From assembly GCF_014109725.1 (NCBI RefSeq), contig NZ_CP058554.1:310001-374000 (forward strand): 64,000 nt of DNA, given 5' to 3'. A program made the position numbers and the translations under genes. Source of the DNA: Comamonas piscis. GTDB lineage: Bacteria > Pseudomonadota > Gammaproteobacteria > Burkholderiales > Burkholderiaceae_C. Numbering within the stretch: position 1 is the first letter of the stretch; every line of letters begins with the position of its first letter. Shown here one piece after another: positions 33,905-42,499 of the stretch. The notes beneath the pieces are model-generated. The model worked only from the letters and a program-made list of their open reading frames with translations. It was not told the DNA's origin and ran no database searches.

Positions 33905-35239
33905 TCAGGCGGCGACGGTGGCCCGGCGCTTGGCTTCGCTTTCATAGCCGTAGAAGCCAAACTGCATCTCTGGCATGCGGCCGCTGACCAGTTCGGCCAT
34001 GGCCTTGCCGCTGCCAGCGCCATGGGTCCAGCCGAGGGTGCCGTGGCCGGCGTTGATCCAGAGCTTGCCGATCTTGGTGCGACCGATGAACGGGATGTTG
34101 GTGGGGGTGGCAGGGCGCAGGCCGGTCCAGAACTGCGGGTTGCCGCCCTGCTCGGGCAAGCGCGTGTCGCAGACGCCGGGCATCAGCTCCTCCACGCGGC
34201 GCGCCAGCATATGGCAGCGGGCCTTGGCCAGTGGGCTGTCCAGCGAGCTGTCAAAACCGTTGAGCTCGATGGTGCCGGCGACGCGCAGCTCGTTGCCCAG
34301 GCGGCTCATCGCCAGCTTGTTGCCGTCGTCAATGCAGCTCACAAAAGGCGCGGCCTCGGGCTTCAAGATCGGCAAGGTGGCGCTGTAGCCCTTGCCGGGG
34401 TAGATGGCCACATTCAGGCCCACGGTGCGCAGCAGCGGCGCGGTATAGCTGCCGCAGGCAACGATGACGGCATCGCCCTGCAGGGTGCGCGGGCTGCTGT
34501 CTGCGCCCGCTGCAGTGGCCCGCACGGTGACGGAATCAATCGCGCCGCCCGCCACATTCAGCCGCTCGACACGGTGGTTGTAGAGAAACTGCACGCCGCC
34601 CTGGGCGCAGAGCTGGGCGAGCTTTTGCGTGAACACGCGGGCATCACCGCTCTCATCGCTCTCGGTAAAGGTGCCACCCTTGATGTGCGCGGCATAGGGC
34701 TTGAAGGCAGGCTCGATCTTCAAAAACTCTTCGGTGCTGACCAGGCGGCGGTTCACCCCGTACTGGCGCATCAGATCAACGGCCAGCTGCGCATCCTGCA
34801 CCGCTTCGTCGCTGGTGAAGAAATGGGCAATACCGCGCTCGAGCCGGTTGTAGTCAATCCCCGTCTGGGCGACGACGGCCTTCAAGGCGTTGTGGCTGTA
34901 GGCACCCAGCGCGACGATCTGCTGCACATTGCGGGCAAAGGAACGGTCATTGCACTCGGCCAGAAACTGCGTGAGCCAGCGCCATTGCTGCGGGTCCACA
35001 TGGGGGCGCAACAGCAGAGGAGCCTCTTTGTCGAACATCCACTTGAGCGCCTTCAGCGGGGCATGCTTGTTGGCCCAGGGCTCGCAGTAGCTCACCGAGA
35101 TCTGCGCCGCATTGGCAAAGCTGGTTTCCAGCGCCGCGTCCGGTTGCCGGTCGACGACGGTGACGTCGTGGCCGAGTTGCAGCAGATGCCAGGCGGTGCT
35201 GGTGCCGATGATGCCGGCGCCGAGGATGATGACTTTCAT
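33905..35239 (-). CDS. dadA: D-amino acid dehydrogenase small subunit
   Basis: A 444-residue FAD oxidase of the DAO family that oxidatively deaminates D-amino acids at the membrane face. N-terminal FAD fingerprint GAGIIGTSTAWHLLQ (about 6-20), then the DadA-type FANAAQISVSYCEPWA (about 42-57), and the C-terminal NAGHGTLGWTHGAGSGKAMA segment. The start MKVIILGAGIIG was chosen; the 14 upstream codons overlap the divergent argP promoter. In other bacteria dadA is paired with the alanine racemase dadX, which is absent here. It is divergent from the LysR gene argP. Confidence 0.92.
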   Translation of the reverse strand: MKVIILGAGIIGTSTAWHLLQLGHDVTVVDRQPDAALETSFANAAQISVSYCEPWANKHAPLKALKWMFDKEAPLLLRPHVDPQQWRWLTQFLAECNDRSFARNVQQIVALGAYSHNALKAVVAQTGIDYNRLERGIAHFFTSDEAVQDAQLAVDLMRQYGVNRRLVSTEEFLKIEPAFKPYAAHIKGGTFTESDESGDARVFTQKLAQLCAQGGVQFLYNHRVERLNVAGGAIDSVTVRATAAGADSSPRTLQGDAVIVACGSYTAPLLRTVGLNVAIYPGKGYSATLPILKPEAAPFVSCIDDGNKLAMSRLGNELRVAGTIELNGFDSSLDSPLAKARCHMLARRVEELMPGVCDTRLPEQGGNPQFWTGLRPATPTNIPFIGRTKIGKLWINAGHGTLGWTHGAGSGKAMAELVSGRMPEMQFGFYGYESEAKRRATVAA

Positions 35240-35327
35240 GGCTATCAGTGTCTGGCATCTTGGCTGTAACATAAAGTGCAATTAAACTTCTTCAAGAATC
35301 ATCAGTTCTGCTAATACTGGAGCCCCC

Positions 35328-36272
35328 ATGAGCAACCTGGACCCGGTCGCGCTGGAATGCCTGGCCGCCGTGATTGAAGAAGGCGGTTTTGAGAAGGCCG
35401 CTGTGCGCCTGAACGTGACGCAATCGGCCGTGTCGCAGCGCTTGCGCGCGCTGGAGGCGCAGATTGGATCGGTGCTGGTGGTGCGCAGCCGCCCGCTGCG
35501 GCCCACGGCTGCGGGTCAGCTGCTGCTCAAGCACACCCAGCAGCTGCGCTTGCTGCGTACTGACCTGGAGCAAGAGCTGCACAGCCTGCTGCCTCACGCT
35601 GTGGGCCGCAGCGCGCATGACGAGGCCATCTCGATTGCCATCAATGCCGACAGCATTGCGACCTGGGCCATTGATGCGCTGCAAGACATCGCCCTGCAGC
35701 AGCTGCCGCTGGAGATCATCACCGACGACCAGGACCACACCTTGGAGCTGCTGCGCACCGGCGAGGTGCTGGGCTGCGTCACCACCATGCCGCAGGCGCT
35801 GCGCGGCTGCCGCGTGACGGCGCTGGGCGCCATGCACTACATCGCAGTGGCCGCCCCCAGCTTTGCCGAGCAGCATGTGCCCCAGGGGCTTAACCGCAGC
35901 AACTTCAAGCACCTGCCGTTTCTCAGCTACAACCGCAAGGACGACATGCAGCGCGTGTTTGTCGCCCGCGCGATGGGCCTCAAGACCGTCGGCCTGCACC
36001 AGCTCTATGTCCCCAACTCCGAGGCCCAGGTGCGCGCGGTGGCCGCGGGCTGGGGCGTGGGCGTGGTGCCCGAGCTGCTGGCCCGCCCCTACCTGGCCGA
36101 TGGCCGCCTGGTGAATGTGGCCGAGGCCCAGGTACTGCGGGTGGACCTGTATTGGCACTGCTGGAACCTGCAATCTGCCTTGCTGAGCGCCCTGAGCGAC
36201 GCGATGGTGCAAAGCGCCAAGGGCAGCCTGGGCCCCGCCACCGCAGCGGCGCGTGCCACGGTCAAAGCCTGA
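35328..36272 (+). CDS. argP: ArgP-type LysR regulator
   Basis: A 314-residue LysR regulator with the ArgP/IciA pattern: an N-terminus LDPVALECLAAVIEEGGFEKAA, helix-turn-helix around VTQSAVSQRLRALE, and FLSYNRKDDMQRVF and GWGVGVVPELLARPYLADG in the effector domain. ArgP senses lysine or arginine and usually drives the lysE/argO exporter gene. Here it is divergent from dadA with an 88-bp shared promoter region. A LysE-family gene lies about 6 kb to the right but not adjacent. Confidence 0.85.
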   Translation: MSNLDPVALECLAAVIEEGGFEKAAVRLNVTQSAVSQRLRALEAQIGSVLVVRSRPLRPTAAGQLLLKHTQQLRLLRTDLEQELHSLLPHAVGRSAHDEAISIAINADSIATWAIDALQDIALQQLPLEIITDDQDHTLELLRTGEVLGCVTTMPQALRGCRVTALGAMHYIAVAAPSFAEQHVPQGLNRSNFKHLPFLSYNRKDDMQRVFVARAMGLKTVGLHQLYVPNSEAQVRAVAAGWGVGVVPELLARPYLADGRLVNVAEAQVLRVDLYWHCWNLQSALLSALSDAMVQSAKGSLGPATAAARATVKA

Positions 36273-36288
36273 GCACCCGCTCCAAAAA

Positions 36289-36321
36289 AAACTGCCTGCA
36301 CCCCAAGGGGTGCAAGCAGTT
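36289..36321 (-). terminator. Terminator between argP and the universal stress gene
   Basis: AACTGCCTGCACCCC pairs with GGGGTGCAAGCAGTT with one bulge. On the minus strand it is followed by a long T-run (A-run at about 36284-36291); on the plus strand the tail is weak. It best serves the minus-strand stress gene and may also close argP. Confidence 0.75.
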
Positions 36322-36463
36322 TCCGGATGTATCCCCTGTGTTCAATGCACCGGTGGTTCCATCCCTCCCTCATCAGTGAAATCCGTCAGCGTTGAAGTAT
36401 CGTCCGCAACTGTGGCGATACGGTGAATAGCAAATGACAGATTAATTATCTGATTCAATCGAT

Positions 36464-36886
36464 TTACCGAATCAGCAGTACCGGCAGCTTGCTTTCGGCC
36501 AGCACCTGGGTCGCCACCGAGCCCATCACCAGCTTGGCCAGCCCGCCATGGCCCCGGGTGCCCATGATCAGCAGGTCATAGCCGCCGCCATCGGCCGTCT
36601 CGGCGATGGTCTGGGAGATGGGGCCGACGGCGCTCTCGGCCACCGCCGTCACCTGGTGGGCTGCCAGAAACTCCTGCACCGGCAGCAGCACCTTTTGCGC
36701 CTCTTCCGAGTGGTAATCATCCACTAACGCCTTGCCCAAGGCCTTGGCGGCCCGGGGTGGCAGCAGCGGCTGCACCGTGAGCGCCGTGTAATGGTGGTTG
36801 GGCGTCAGCCACTCTGCGTGCGCTGCCAGGTAATCGAGAATCTTCTGGGTGTAGGGGCTGCCGTCAACGGCCAACAAAATACGCAT
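36464..36886 (-). CDS. Universal stress protein A family protein
   Basis: A 140-residue single-domain USP. The N-terminus MRILLAVDGSPYTQKILDYL gives the beta-1/Asp motif. The ATP-binding signature G-x2-G-x9-G-S is seen in GTRGHGGLAKLVMGSV. The start MRILLAV was chosen over an upstream ATG at 36940, since USP proteins begin here. An FNR-like box lies about 160 bp upstream, suggesting induction at low oxygen, as known for many usp genes. It probably binds ATP and supports stress survival. Confidence 0.9.
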   Translation of the reverse strand: MRILLAVDGSPYTQKILDYLAAHAEWLTPNHHYTALTVQPLLPPRAAKALGKALVDDYHSEEAQKVLLPVQEFLAAHQVTAVAESAVGPISQTIAETADGGGYDLLIMGTRGHGGLAKLVMGSVATQVLAESKLPVLLIR

Positions 36887-37041
36887 GCCTGAACTCCTTG
36901 AACAAGGGGTGAGGGACCCCACACCGGTGACGCACACCAACGCGGGAGCTAACCTGGAACACCCCGCAGTCTGACGACGGCAAGGCGCTTCGCAGGCTTA
37001 AATCATGTGTATCAGCTTATAGATTCATCGTCAAACGCAGC

Positions 37042-37055
37042 TTGATATGCATCAG
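37042..37055 (-). promoter_or_regulatory. FNR/Anr-like binding site upstream of the stress gene
   Basis: Read on the minus strand, CTGAT-GCAT-ATCAA differs from the FNR consensus TTGAT-N4-ATCAA at one base. It is 156 bp from the stress-gene start, so a class II position needs a long leader. Confidence 0.5.
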
Positions 37056-37129
37056 GCGCGACGATGAAATGAGCTCAAACCCTTAGATGCGGGGTTTATA
37101 GAGAAGCGCCGAGTGCTGCAGACCGCGTG

Positions 37130-37975
37130 CTATACCGCCACCACGCAATGGGGCTGGAAGCTCTCCTGCTCCCCCTTGCGGGCATAGCCCAGCGGGTTGG
37201 CTACCACCCGGCATTGCCAGGCGCGGCCATCGCTGTGCTGGCCTTTGGCCAGGTAATCGCTGGGCGCATGCAGATGGCCGTGGATCCAGAGGTCGGCATA
37301 GGGCAGCAGCTCGTCGAGCGCATTGCAGAAACCGGCGGTGCCCGGGGTCATGCCATAGCGCGGGTCGGCGCTGCGCAGGCTGGGGGCAAAGTGGGTGATG
37401 ACGACAGTCTTGCCGTCAAAGGGCTCGGCGAGTGCGGCGCGCAGCCATTCCTGGCAGCGCAGCGCTTCGTCGCGCATCTCGGCGGCCAGAAACGGCTGGC
37501 CATTGCGCTCGGTCTGGGCCTTGGTGAGGTAGAAGTTGGCGGCCTTGAAGGCCTTCTCGCGCTGCTTCATCAAAGCGCCCAGCTCGGTCACGCCGTTGTG
37601 CAGCGCAATCGCGTCATAGTCGGACCAGAGCGTGGTGCCGATAAAGCGCACGCCGTCGCGCACCAGGGTTTCGCAGTCCAGCATGGTGATGCCCAGCTTC
37701 TCGCAGCTGGCCCGCAAACGCTGCCGCGCCACATCAAAATCCTGGTTGTCAAACTCATGGTTGCCGGGCACCAGGATCACCGGCTCCGGCCAGTGGCCGC
37801 CGGCCTGCTGCGGGCTGAACTGGCCCAGGCCAAAATCTGCGTCTGTCAGCATCGAGCCGCTTTGGTAAGAGCCGATGTCGCCGGCCAGCACCAGCAACTC
37901 GGCGCCGGGCGCGGGCTGGGCGCGGAAATGGGGATGGGTCTCCAGGTGCAGGTCGGACAGGATTTGCAGGCGCAT
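37130..37975 (-). CDS. Metallophosphoesterase (calcineurin-like)
   Basis: A 281-residue phosphoesterase with the full dinuclear metal signature: SDLHLETH (about 7-14), LAGDIGS (about 30-36), PGNHEFDN (about 69-76), VITHFAPS (about 194-201) and HGHLHAPSDY (about 233-242). The length and HGHLHAPSDY motif are those of the YmdB/CpdA-unlike cytosolic group often annotated as 'metallophosphoesterase'. Its substrate cannot be assigned. It ends 39 bp downstream of the LysR gene stop on the same strand, so the two may be cotranscribed. Confidence 0.9.
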   Translation of the reverse strand: MRLQILSDLHLETHPHFRAQPAPGAELLVLAGDIGSYQSGSMLTDADFGLGQFSPQQAGGHWPEPVILVPGNHEFDNQDFDVARQRLRASCEKLGITMLDCETLVRDGVRFIGTTLWSDYDAIALHNGVTELGALMKQREKAFKAANFYLTKAQTERNGQPFLAAEMRDEALRCQEWLRAALAEPFDGKTVVITHFAPSLRSADPRYGMTPGTAGFCNALDELLPYADLWIHGHLHAPSDYLAKGQHSDGRAWQCRVVANPLGYARKGEQESFQPHCVVAV

Positions 37976-38013
37976 CGCCTAGCCTACCATGGGGACTGCG
38001 GCTGGGCAGTGCT

Positions 38014-38991
38014 CTACATCGGCAATTCTTGGTCAGGAAAGGCCGCGCGGGCCGAGCGCTCCAGCGCATGCAGCATCCATTCGAGTGCCGAGGGTGGAAT
38101 ATGCCCGCTGCGGCTGCGCCAGAGCGCATCCACATGCACGGCCTCCACCCGCAGCGGCAGCGGCTGGAAGGCCAGCAGATCGGCAATGCCGGTAGCGGGC
38201 ACAAAATGGCGTGGCAGCACGGTGATCAAATCGGTGCGCGCCACCACACGGGCAGCGGTGAAGTACTGGTTCACCGTCAGCACCACCCGGCGTTTGCGGC
38301 CGATGGATGCCAGCGCTTCATCCAGAAACCCAAAGGGCTGGCCGGAGAAGCTCACCAGCATATGGCGCGCATCGCAGTAGCGCTCCAAAGTCAGCAAGCC
38401 CTCACTCAATGGGTGATCCTTGCGCATCACGCAGATGTATTCGCCGTCATAGAGGCGGCGGCTTTCGAAATCCACCAGATCACCCGATTGGGCGCGCGCC
38501 GTCATCTCGGCCAGCACAAAGGGGAAATAGCCGACGGCCAGATCGGCGGTCTCGGCCTCCAGCTCTTCGCGCGGGTCTCGGGTAGTGAGTGGTTGCACAT
38601 GCACGGAGACGCCAGGCGCCTCGGTTTCCAGAATGTGCATCAGGCTGGGCAGCAGGGTGGCGGCTGTGGCATCGGCCATGGCCACCACAAAGGCCTGGGT
38701 GGCATTTGCGGGATCAAAGCGCTCAGGGGCAAAGCTCGATTGCAGGCGTGCCAGCGATTCGCGCACCACCGGCCACAATGCATTCGCCAGCGGGGTGGGC
38801 TCCACGCCCTGGCCGCTGCGCACCAGCAGCTCGTCGTTCAAGGCCTCGCGCAGGCGCCGCATCGCATTGCTGACGGCCGGCTGGGTGATGGACAGCTTGT
38901 CAGCGGCCCGGGTCAGGCTGCGCTCATTCATCACCTCGTCGAATACTCGCAACAGGTTCAGATCCAGGTGCCGAAATTGATGGGGCAGCAT
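38014..38991 (-). CDS. LysR-family transcriptional regulator
   Basis: A 325-residue LysR protein starting MLPHQFRHLDLNLLRVFDEV, the NodD/LinR-like N-terminus of the group regulating aromatic or xenobiotic catabolism. Helix-turn-helix SLTRAADKLSITQPAVSNAMRRL is at about 24-46. The start was chosen at residue 12 of the longer frame (39024). It is divergent from the two-helix membrane protein gene, sharing a 147-bp region that contains a near-consensus promoter with a dyad. The target is unknown. Confidence 0.88.
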   Translation of the reverse strand: MLPHQFRHLDLNLLRVFDEVMNERSLTRAADKLSITQPAVSNAMRRLREALNDELLVRSGQGVEPTPLANALWPVVRESLARLQSSFAPERFDPANATQAFVVAMADATAATLLPSLMHILETEAPGVSVHVQPLTTRDPREELEAETADLAVGYFPFVLAEMTARAQSGDLVDFESRRLYDGEYICVMRKDHPLSEGLLTLERYCDARHMLVSFSGQPFGFLDEALASIGRKRRVVLTVNQYFTAARVVARTDLITVLPRHFVPATGIADLLAFQPLPLRVEAVHVDALWRSRSGHIPPSALEWMLHALERSARAAFPDQELPM

Positions 38992-39064
38992 TTTCAATCC
39001 TTTGCAGCGCTGAAAGCCCCGCAATACATCACTGGCATGAATGATACAGATTCAAAAGATAAAT

Positions 39065-39093
39065 TTGAGAACGTCTAGGGTAAACCCTATACT
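39065..39093 (+). promoter_or_regulatory. Sigma-70-type promoter with overlapping AGGGT dyad
   Basis: TTGAGA (39065-39070) and TATACT (39088-39093) are separated by 17 bp. The spacer carries a perfect dyad AGGGT-AA-ACCCT (39077-39088) abutting the -10 element, a likely repressor site. It drives the gene at 39139. Confidence 0.65.
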
Positions 39094-39138
39094 TCGTTCA
39101 TCGCTTCAAAGAAGCATTGAAAACCAAAGACATTCATC

Positions 39139-39576
39139 ATGACCAACAGTTTTGTACACACCGACATGGCTACCGAGCACACGGGCGTTCTGCGTGTGGA
39201 ACGCGCTGCTGAACATCTCAAATCCACCTTCGGCACGAAGGGCGTGGGCGCATCGCTGATGCTGGCCGCCCTGGTCTCCGCCGTTCTGGTGGTTGCTACC
39301 CGCCTGGTGGACTCCGTCGCTGGCGGTAGCCACTGGATCGCTGGCTGGGCCCTGCTGTGGGTTGTGGCCTTTGCCGCCATCGCCCTGCTCGCCGCCCCTG
39401 CCCGCAACCTGAGCAGCAGCCTGCGCGCCGCTCGCCGCAGCTGGGACGAAGGCCACCGCCGCGCCATGGAAGACGACAAGACCTGGCAAGTGGCCCTGCA
39501 AGACAGCCGCGTGATGGCTGATCTGAACCGCTCCATGAGCGACGCCGCTGTGTCGTTCTACCACAAGAACTACTGA
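39139..39576 (+). CDS. Two-helix inner-membrane protein of unknown function
   Basis: A 145-residue protein with a soluble N-terminus (about 40 residues), two transmembrane helices (ASLMLAALVSAVLVVATRLV and WIAGWALLWVVAFAAIALLA, about 38-60 and 68-90) and a charged C-terminal helix ending FYHKNY. The pattern is common in unnamed Comamonadaceae proteins. It has a strong promoter and terminator and codon use of a well-expressed gene, so it is probably abundant. No function was recognised. Confidence 0.85.
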   Translation: MTNSFVHTDMATEHTGVLRVERAAEHLKSTFGTKGVGASLMLAALVSAVLVVATRLVDSVAGGSHWIAGWALLWVVAFAAIALLAAPARNLSSSLRAARRSWDEGHRRAMEDDKTWQVALQDSRVMADLNRSMSDAAVSFYHKNY

Positions 39577-39632
39577 TCAACGCTGCGGTCCCCCAGGGGC
39601 TCCAAGCGTCGGCAGCCACGATCTGCCTTTTC

Positions 39633-39660
39633 AAAAGCCATGGCATGCCATGGCTTTTTT
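39633..39660 (+). terminator. Rho-independent terminator after the two-helix membrane protein
   Basis: AAAAGCCATGGCA pairs with TGCCATGGCTTTT and a T-run follows, 57 bp after the stop. Confidence 0.88.
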
Positions 39661-39867
39661 GTCGTTGGCGCCAGCATCTCACCATCCCCGTAGGCCAGGT
39701 TTGCGGCCTAGGGAATGCAGTGATCCGGGCTTTGCAGGTGGTCGGCAACGGGATGGCAAGCGCTTTCTAGCCCTTTACCGCGCTGGCTGTATGCAACAAA
39801 CCACAGTGCCATCCATCAGCAGAAGTAGCAGACTTGCCAGCCATCTCCCCCAGAGGCCCAAAACAAA
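39661..39867. other. Intergenic stretch between two terminators
   Basis: The 392 bp between the membrane protein and pckG hold two terminators and, between them, about 200 bp in which no gene or regulatory element was recognised. Confidence 0.5.
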
Positions 39868-39894
39868 ACCCCGTATGCGTTAAACATACGGGGT
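39868..39894 (-). terminator. Terminator downstream of pckG
   Basis: ACCCCGTATG/CATACGGGGT forms a 10-bp stem with a 7-nt loop. On the minus strand it is followed by TTTTGTTTT. It lies 75 bp past the pckG stop. Confidence 0.85.
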
Positions 39895-39968
39895 GTTGCG
39901 CTACGTAGCCTTAGCAGGCCGCTGGCAGCACGGTGCTACCAGGGCGCCAGCGATGCAAATCAGCCAGA

Positions 39969-41837
39969 TCAGGCAGCAGCCAGGCGCTTTTCCAGATCGG
40001 CCTTGATGTCCAGCAACGCCTGGGGCAGGCCCTGGGCGAGGTGGTCAAAATGCGCTTGGTGCGATGCCAGCTCTTCGGTCCACACGGTAGTGTCGATATT
40101 GGTGACGGTCTTGAACTGCTCGGCATTGAAGTCGAGGCCGGTCCAGTTGATCTCGGCGTACTGCGGTGCCACGCCAAAGGCGGTCTGCGTGCCCTGCACC
40201 TGGCCTTCGAGGCGGTCCAGCATCCACTTGAGCACGCGCATGTTCTCACCGTAGCCAGGCCAGACGAACTTGCCAGCGGCATCCTTGCGGAACCAGTTGG
40301 TGGTGTAGATCTTGGGCAGTTGCGCGCCAGCGGCTTCGAGCTTGTCGCCCAGGTTCAGCCAGTGGGCAAAGTAGTCGCTCATGTTGTAGCCCATGAAAGG
40401 CAGCATCGCGAACGGATCACGGCGCACCACGCCTTGCGCGCCAAAGGCGGCAGCGGTGGTTTCGGAGCCCATGGTCGCGGCCATGTAGACGCCTTCCTTC
40501 CAGTTGCGCGCTTCGGTCACCAGCGGCACGGTGGTCGAGCGGCGGCCACCAAAGATGAAGGCATCGATCTTCACGCCCTTGGGGTCGTCCCAGGCTTCGT
40601 CCAGCGCCGGGTTATTGGTGGCAGCCACGGTGAAGCGGGCATTGGGGTGGGCAGCCTTGGCGCCGGTTTCCTTGGCGATCTGGGGCGTCCAGTCCTTGCC
40701 TTGCCAGTCGATCAGGTGATCGGGCAGCTGGCCGCTGTCCTTTTCCATGCCTTCCCACCACACATCGCCGTCGTCGGTCAGTGCGACGTTGGTGAAGATC
40801 ACGCCCTGGTCCAGGCTGGCCATGCAGTTGGGGTTGGTGTGGTAGTTGGTGCCCGGGGCCACGCCAAAGTAGCCGGCCTCGGGGTTGATGGCGCGCAAGG
40901 AGCCATCGGCTTGGGGCTTGATCCAGGCGATGTCGTCGCCGATGGTGGTGACTTTCCAGCCTTCAAAGCCGGTAGGCGGCACCAGCATCGAGAAATTGGT
41001 CTTGCCGCAGGCGCTGGGGAAAGCGGCTGCCACATGGTATTTTTTGCCCTGGGGGTTTTGCACGCCCAAAATCAGCATGTGCTCGGCCAACCAGCCCTGG
41101 TCGCGGCCCATGGTCGATGCGATACGCAGCGCAAAGCACTTCTTGCCCAGCAGCGCATTGCCGCCGTAGCCCGAACCGTAGGACCAGATTTCGCGCGTTT
41201 CTGGGTAGTGAACGATGTACTTGGTCTTGTTGCAAGGCCAGCTGGTGGTGTCCTTTTCGCCCGCTTGCAGGGGCGCGCCGATGGTGTGCACGCAGGGCAC
41301 AAAGGCACCTTCGCTGCCGATCACGTCGTACACGGCACGGCCCATGCGGGTCATGATCTTCATGTTGACGGCCACATAAGCGCTGTCGGACAGCTCGATG
41401 CCCACGTGGGCAATCGGCGAGCCCAGCGGGCCCATCGAGAACGGCACCACATACATGGTGCGGCCCTTCATACAACCGTCAAACAGCGGCTGTAGAGTCG
41501 AGCGCATCTCGGCAGGTTCCATCCAGTTGTTGGTGGGGCCGGCGTCCTCTTTCTTGGCCGAGCAGATGTAGGTGCGGTCTTCGACACGGGCCACGTCCGA
41601 GGGATCGGACCAGGCCAGAAAGCTGCCGGGGCGCTTGGCCGGGTTGAGCTTTTTGAAGGTGCCGGCATCGACCAGTTGCTGGCAGAGGCGGTCGTATTCT
41701 TCCTGGCTGCCGTCACACCAGTAGACGGAATCGGGCTTGCACAGTGCGGCCATATCGGCCACCCAGGCGATGAGCTTGGGGTTCTTGACGTAGTCGGGTG
41801 CCTGAATGGCGACGCCGGCTTGGATGTTTGCGTTCAT
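39969..41837 (-). CDS. pckG: Phosphoenolpyruvate carboxykinase (GTP)
   Basis: A 622-residue GTP-dependent PEP carboxykinase converting oxaloacetate to PEP for gluconeogenesis. The kinase-1a loop is FPSACGKTNFSML (about 283-295), the substrate-binding region is GSGYGGNALLGKKCFALRIA, and the metal site is in IGDDIAW. The full length matches the family. The start MNANIQAGVAIQAP is preceded by only a weak ribosome site. The upstream 390 bp contain three ATGCAT elements that may be regulatory. Confidence 0.95.
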   Translation of the reverse strand: MNANIQAGVAIQAPDYVKNPKLIAWVADMAALCKPDSVYWCDGSQEEYDRLCQQLVDAGTFKKLNPAKRPGSFLAWSDPSDVARVEDRTYICSAKKEDAGPTNNWMEPAEMRSTLQPLFDGCMKGRTMYVVPFSMGPLGSPIAHVGIELSDSAYVAVNMKIMTRMGRAVYDVIGSEGAFVPCVHTIGAPLQAGEKDTTSWPCNKTKYIVHYPETREIWSYGSGYGGNALLGKKCFALRIASTMGRDQGWLAEHMLILGVQNPQGKKYHVAAAFPSACGKTNFSMLVPPTGFEGWKVTTIGDDIAWIKPQADGSLRAINPEAGYFGVAPGTNYHTNPNCMASLDQGVIFTNVALTDDGDVWWEGMEKDSGQLPDHLIDWQGKDWTPQIAKETGAKAAHPNARFTVAATNNPALDEAWDDPKGVKIDAFIFGGRRSTTVPLVTEARNWKEGVYMAATMGSETTAAAFGAQGVVRRDPFAMLPFMGYNMSDYFAHWLNLGDKLEAAGAQLPKIYTTNWFRKDAAGKFVWPGYGENMRVLKWMLDRLEGQVQGTQTAFGVAPQYAEINWTGLDFNAEQFKTVTNIDTTVWTEELASHQAHFDHLAQGLPQALLDIKADLEKRLAAA

Positions 41838-42172
41838 CGGAAGCTTTCAAAGTTGTAAACGGTTCATCAAAAACCGCTGCGACCTGCTCCTTGGCCAAAC
41901 CGCAACCCATTTTTGAAAAGCCGTCTTCACTGCGTGGGACAAGGCGCCTTGCTGGTGCGCAAAATTGCCTACGCTGGACCGGCGATTTTATCAGTCGGAC
42001 CCCAAAACGGTGATTTTCACTGGCCATATCTATGCATTTGATGCATGGAAATATGCATATCAGTATTGATACCGGTTTCTTCCGCAGCCATGCTGTCGCG
42101 CAGGCGGCCGCTGGCGTCTGGCCGATATGGCGCCAGCGCTGCGCCCGCGCTTGCCTGTCCGGCGCAGGCAAC
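41838..42172. other. pckG upstream region
   Basis: About 335 bp without a gene. It contains AT-rich segments at about 41980-42065 suitable for the pckG promoter and the ATGCAT cluster listed separately. Confidence 0.5.
42032..42058. repeat. Three ATGCAT palindromes in 27 bp upstream of pckG
   Basis: ATGCAT occurs at 42032-42037, 42041-42046 and 42053-42058, the last within ATATGCATAT. They lie about 200 bp upstream of the pckG start and may be binding sites for an unknown regulator. Confidence 0.5.
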
Positions 42173-42195
42173 AAAAAACCCACCAGCGGTGGGTT
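42173..42195 (-). terminator. Terminator after the small membrane protein gene
   Basis: AACCCACC (42177-42184) pairs with GGTGGGTT (42188-42195). On the minus strand it is followed by a T-run. It lies 35 bp past the stop at 42230. Confidence 0.8.
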
Positions 42196-42229
42196 CAGTG
42201 AAGGGGTTGCGCGCAGAGTGCGCCGGCGC

Positions 42230-42382
42230 TCAGGCCATGTTGACCGCAATAAAGGCCAGCAGGAACATCATCAGCGCGCCCACCACCGGCAACACCACGG
42301 GCATCAACGGAACGATGGCTTCAACCGCATCCATCGGTGGATGTTCGGTGTCGGCATCAGTGTGGGGCTGCGGGCTGGACAT
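42230..42382 (-). CDS. 50-residue membrane protein
   Basis: A small protein starting MSSPQPHTDADTEHPP, an acidic, histidine-containing N-terminus, followed by one long hydrophobic helix (VPLMPVVLPVVGALMMFLLA) to the C-terminus. A TTGGAGAG ribosome site precedes the ATG at 42382 and a clean terminator follows, which supports a real gene despite the size. The longer frame from 42427 lacks such a site. Function is unknown; similar short proteins occur in Comamonadaceae. Confidence 0.7.
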   Translation of the reverse strand: MSSPQPHTDADTEHPPMDAVEAIVPLMPVVLPVVGALMMFLLAFIAVNMA

Positions 42383-42499
42383 GGGCTCTCCAATGCAAAG
42401 GCGGGACCAAAAAAGGCTGAGGACCATTGTAGCCAGCGGGCCCCCGCCTGCGTGCTGGGCAAAAACCCTGAGCCTGCGCCATGGAGCCCTTGTCAGGAA

